Shown one piece after another: positions 9,363 through 12,685 of a DNA stretch of 12,685 bases. A program made the position numbers and the translations under genes. Location of the stretch: assembly GCA_004335635.1 (NCBI GenBank), contig QAXH01003027.1, forward strand, positions 1 to 12,685. The letters run 5' to 3'. The stretch's first letter is position 1; each line of letters starts with the position of its first letter. The notes under the pieces are model-generated. The model did no database searches. It was given only the letters and a program-made list of their open reading frames with translations, and had not been told where the DNA came from. Origin of the DNA: Chloromonas sp. AAM2 (taxonomy: Eukaryota; Chlorophyta; Chlorophyceae; Chlamydomonadales; Chlamydomonadaceae).

Positions 9363-12120
9363 ATGGGGTCGAACGCGCCCGCGGGCGCGCCTGTGCACGC
9401 AATTCCAATGCCACAATCAACCCAAAACCCTTCTTGGAATCAACCTGCCCAACCAGCTTTTGGCCAATCCTTGTACACTCAAACCGCTTACGGCCCGCCA
9501 TCCGTTGACATGCCCGCGCCTCAGATGGCGTACTACCCACAGCAGGGGCCTCCCCAGCAAGCCTCTGCTCCATGGTCCCAGCAGCAGGGCCCTCCTCAGC
9601 AGTATCAGCCTGCGAACTTGCAAGACGCGCCATGGCACCAGCCTGCTTCAGCGCAATCTGGAGCAGCTGGGGTCCTGCCATGGCATGCCCAGCCAGACAT
9701 GCTCAAAGATGGACGGGATAGAAGCAGGCGCAGCAGTAGCCACAGCCGAGACAGAGACAGAGACAGAAGCAGGCGAAGAGACAGAAGCAGGGGTAGGAGC
9801 AGGAGCAGGGATAGGAGCAGGGGCAGGGATCGCAGCAGGGACAGGAACAGGGACAGGGGGCGCTACCGCAGCAGGAGCAGAAGCAGGAGCAGGGGCCGAA
9901 GAGACCGAAGCAGGTACACGTGGTTTGCACATCCAAGATATCCAGCACTGGCAGTCCATGGGAAGGTGGTTCCCTGTTCTATCAGCCGTCTGACCGCTAC
10001 CTGGCCTCAATTTCACATCATCTTGCCGTCCATTGCTGCAGGGATCGGGACAGGGACTACGATGATGATGATTCATATTTCGCAGATAGACGTGAGTGGA
10101 CAGGGGCCTGCCACGGCATGGAGCAGGACAGGTTTGAGGCCATGCATGCACACGTGCCATTGGTCAGCCAGCGTACAGGCACTTGGCCTGTAGTCTCGTA
10201 CTTCAGTATGCCAGTGCAGTTTTGGATGCTCAGCGTCACTAAGATGCAATGTCATCATCTTGTTAGGAGCTCTCACAAAGTTTTGCTTGGCCTTTGAGCT
10301 GGCGAGCTTCTATCCATGTGATGTGATGCAACGCAACAGTATCCAAGTGCCTCCGCCTGTGTTTCCTGCGTGTGCCGTGCAGGCCGTCGTCGGGGCGAGA
10401 CAAGCATGTGAGCCATACGGGACTGACAGTACAATTGTATGCAATGCGATCAGTAGACACAAACCTAGCTTCTTGTAGCTGCATAGCTCTCAGCCTGATT
10501 AATTTGTAGCTGCAAGGACTTTTGGTCAAAGTTGCAGGCAGCCTGGCGAGTTCAAGTACAGAAGCTTGTGTACATGACCATCATGAGATTTGTGTGGCCT
10601 ATGTCGCTTTGAAGGGGACGGGATGATGACTGGGGGCGTGAGCGGGACGGAGCGCCCACAGCCACCTTGTTTGTAAAGGTCAGTTGGGTGGCAGCTGCAG
10701 AAGGTCTCGTATTACTGACCATGCTCATGGAGGCTTCATCATGCACCAGCACAGCGCTATGTGATGCACAAGATGTGCCCACTGAGGGCAATGTAGAGAA
10801 TCGAGTGAGGCATTGGTATGCAAACCACCAGCCTGCAAAGGAACCGCTCGATGTAAAATCGCAGGTTGCAGGACTGTGTCGCAATGGCAGCAGAGCCGCA
10901 CCCACGCCGTGTGTTGTGCATGCCCTACTCTACGTGCAGGGCATTCCCAGCAGCTGCCAGGACGCTGACCTATCTCGGGCGGTGGAGGGCTGGGCGTCTG
11001 TGGTGGCAGTAAGACTGGTCAAGGAAAAGAACTCGGGTGCGCATGGCGGGGGGTCCTGGGGGGCCAGGGGCACAGCATTGGCGCTGATGAAGGATCAGGC
11101 TGTAACAGCTCGTCCGCTGTCTAGCTGGCTGAGAAAAATGAACGAGTTTGAGGGATAATGTGTACGTATGCTGGCACACCAGCAAACTGGCTTTGACTGG
11201 CTTGATATGGGCCTTGCAGCTCCAGTTGTGCACAAGCTGCGCAGTCGAGCAAGCGCCTTATGTTCCACATTTTTTTGGGTCCCAAGCATTCGCGTCCGCT
11301 CTCACCTGCTTCATTCCCCTGGGCTTTCGTTTGCTTCACCCTTCTGCACTTTCCTGTCCTGCAGACCGGCACCGGGGCTTTGGCTTCATTGACTTTCCGA
11401 CACCTGAAGACGCCCAGAAGGCCATGGCCAGCGAGCTGGGCAGAAACCTCACCATGCAAGGAGAGGCCCTGTACCTTGATTACACCTACTCCAAGCCGCC
11501 CAAAGGCGTAACAGGGGCCAGCAGGGGTGCAGGCGGTGACGCCGGTGGCGGTGGCGTGGTTCAGGACTGGCTGTGCGACATGTGCTCCGCCGTGAACTTT
11601 GCGCGTCGCCACGAGTGCTACCAGTGCAGTTCCCCGCGCCCCGCCGCGCCCCGCAGGGTGGCAGCGGACCCTGACCAGCCCTCAGCCGTGCTCAAGGTGA
11701 CGACACACAGTGCCTGACCTAGTCCAGGGGTTTCAGGGCAAGTAGGACTAGGTGTGCACGGGTGCCAGTGCTCGCACATGGGGTGCCAGTGCACGGACAT
11801 GGGGCCGGGCTTCTCAGAGTACTCGACATGATAGGACTCCCAAGGATGGCGTTGCTTTTGCTGGATGACCCAGGCTGTAGGTCTTGGGTTTTGGTGCTAC
11901 CAGGACCGAGTTTGCACAAGCTTTGCTCCTCTTTTCGCTTCAGGTGTCGGGCCTTGAGGAGGGCTGCAGCGAGGAGGGCCTGCGGTACCTGTTCTCCGCG
12001 CTGGTGCCGGTGCTGGACGTGCGGCTGGTCAGGGACAAGTACACGGGCGCGCCCAGGGGCTTCGCCTTCGTGGAGTTCGGGAGCATCGCCGACTCGGCAC
12101 GAGCACTCAATGCGCTACAG
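9363..12120 (+). CDS. RBM5: Gene B: RBM5/RBM6/RBM10-like (plant SUA-like) splicing factor, 3' end outside window
   Basis: Family members are nuclear RNA-binding proteins that act with the early spliceosome to choose alternative exons. Exons are 9363-9913, 10042-10091, 10383-10407, 10615-10678, 10940-11036, 11365-11696 and 11944-12120. All junctions are GT..AG and phase-matched, and the total is 432 codons with no stop.

Order seen: Gln/Pro-rich residues 1-115; an RS/RD-rich tract about 116-200; RRM1 about 224-304 with RNP2 LFVKGI and RNP1 RGFGFIDF (266-273); a RanBP2 zinc finger with Cys 333, 336, 347 and 350 and the conserved Trp and Asn (DWLCDMCSAVNF); and RRM2 from about 371 with RNP2 LKVSGL and RNP1 RGFAFVEF (411-418). 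RRM-finger-RRM after an RS tract is diagnostic of this family. The OCRE, C2H2 and G-patch domains are expected downstream.

The start at 9363 has the strong context GCCATGG; ATG 9333 in the same frame is an alternative. RBM5 versus RBM10 orthology cannot be decided here. Confidence 0.88.
9712..9913 (+). repeat. Purine-rich tract encoding the RS/RD domain of gene B
   Basis: About 200 nt of nearly pure A/G on the + strand with short repeats of the AGGAGCAGG and GACAGAGACAGA kinds, encoding Arg-Ser and Arg-Asp dipeptides (RDRSRGRSRSRDRSRG). RS tracts mediate protein-protein contacts among splicing factors. The other frames of the same DNA are also open as Glu/Thr/Gly-rich or Pro/Ala/Val-rich peptides. 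Those are composition shadows. Confidence 0.8.
10383..10407 (+). other. 25-nt micro-exon of gene B
   Basis: Acceptor GTGCCGTGCAG|GCC and donor AGCAT|GTGAGCC bound 25 nt that read RRRRGETS and the first two bases of a Met codon. Exon 2 ends in phase 1 and exon 4 must be entered in phase 2 because TGA at 10610-10612 closes its frame just upstream. The micro-exon enters in phase 1 and leaves in phase 2, so it exactly bridges them and keeps the basic RS-like composition. Skipping it reaches TAA at 10674-10676. The introns on its sides are 291 and 207 nt. Confidence 0.75.
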
Positions 12121-12252
12121 GTACGCCTTGAGTGGGGTTGCATGCACGCAGGAATGAACGCAGGAGACAAGCTCTAAGGCTTTGGTGCAGGAGGGGGTTC
12201 AAGGGCCTGCGGAGGATTGGGCCGTAAATCGTCACAGTGCCCAAACAGGTGC
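12121..12252 (+). other. Start of gene B intron 7
   Basis: CTACAG|GTACGCC follows the phase-0 end of exon 7 (ARALNALQ). The rest of RRM2 (its last helix and strand) is not found before the window ends, so the next exon lies beyond the element or outside the window. Confidence 0.7.
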
Positions 12253-12685
12253 AAAAAAAAAGAAGTTTGCCAGTTCTGGGACACTTCCCAAGAAGGCCAC
12301 TGGAACCAGGGTAGGGCCTGGTAATGGTGAGTGGCTCGGTGGGCCTTGGATTTAGGCCGGCTTTTAGGGTGTGATTTCTCGCATATTCCCTAGATTTGCT
12401 AAACCTACTAACCGTTGACGTGACCTCAGGCAGGCCTTGGACTTGGTGCGGGTTTGGGTGGCGCAGGTCCTAAGGCAGACTCGCACAGTATGTATCAATG
12501 AAGTGCCCACTCCACCCACAGGAACACATCAGCGTGTCAGCCTTATGGCCAATTCTCCTGGTCACCCGCTATATGGTCGCCCCGCTATACACCCCTGTGA
12601 CACAGTGTGCAGACTTTACAGAAACCCAATCACACTTCACAACTGTTCCAGTGGTATTGACAGGAACTGTCCCAGAACTGGCAAA
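12253..12685. mobile_element. Terminal-inverted-repeat element (copy 3) in an intron of gene B, cut by window edge
   Basis: AGAAGTTTGCCAGTTCTGGG followed by ACA at 12261-12283, preceded by an A run from 12253, is mirrored by the inverted copy at 12668-12685, where the window ends. The tips match those of copy 2, but the interior is longer (about 430 bp) and mostly different. A second partial tip-like sequence (AACTGTTCCAG) sits shortly inside the right end. It is a non-autonomous relative with no coding capacity seen, placed after the donor at 12121 and so inside the intron following exon 7. Confidence 0.65.

Noticed and set aside
9127..9681. 184-codon minus-strand open frame over the 5' region of gene B
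   Set aside because: Its upper half is antisense to the Gln/Pro-rich exon 1 of gene B. The remainder (about 9175-9330) looks protein-like in several frames at once, so it gives no discrimination.
9648..10160. Minus-strand Pro/Ala/Val-rich open frame and plus-strand Glu/Thr/Gly-rich frame over the RS tract
   Set aside because: Both are other-frame readings of the purine repeat. The Arg-Ser/Arg-Asp frame is the one that splices in phase to the RRM exons.
10667..11158. 163-codon open frame as a separate gene
   Set aside because: Only 10940-11036 of it is coding, as RRM1 exon 5 of gene B. The rest is intron sequence that happens to be open.

Overview
The window looks like nuclear DNA of a green alga, most likely a chlamydomonadalean (volvocine or Haematococcus-like). 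The reasons are many short introns with GTGAG/GTGCG-type donors and TGCAG acceptors, GC-rich exons alternating with less GC-rich introns, very long low-complexity Ala/Ser/Gln/Pro/Gly-rich reading frames, a TGTAA motif after a stop codon, and short inverted-repeat elements inside introns. No bacterial gene layout, CRISPR array, tRNA or rRNA is visible. The species is an inference and not proven.

Layout. Positions 1-62 are the right end of a short terminal-inverted-repeat element. Positions 63-463 hold no gene, only a weak diverged tandem duplication. Positions 464-800 hold two overlapping, frame-offset open segments that I cannot assign. Gene A runs from about 619 (or 802) to 7750 on the + strand. 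My phase-checked model has five exons (619-864, 994-1116, 1615-5821, 6284-7043, 7258-7750) and encodes about 1,940 residues. It is a giant Ser/Gln/Ala-rich protein of unknown function with one short coiled-coil-like segment, poly-Gln runs, and a C-terminal basic motif ending in DWSHVKPRTVSR. A second copy of the mobile element sits in its third intron, flanked by a possible 7-bp target duplication.

Positions 7751-9362 are a less GC-rich intergenic stretch with no gene I can support. Gene B runs from 9363 on the + strand and is cut by the right edge. Seven phase-consistent exons encode 432 residues: a Gln/Pro-rich N terminus, an RS/RD-rich tract, RRM1, a RanBP2-type zinc finger and most of RRM2. 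This order is the signature of the RBM5/RBM6/RBM10 splicing-factor family (SUPPRESSOR OF ABI3-5 in plants). The remaining domains (OCRE, C2H2 finger, G-patch) would lie beyond the window. The last intron seen carries a third copy of the mobile element.

The two genes are co-oriented neighbours with no evident shared function. The most interesting observation is a 25-nt micro-exon in gene B. Its inclusion joins two otherwise incompatible reading phases, and skipping it would create a stop just before RRM1. This suggests an on/off switch in the transcript of a gene that itself encodes a splicing factor. I did not find a clear novel multi-gene system.
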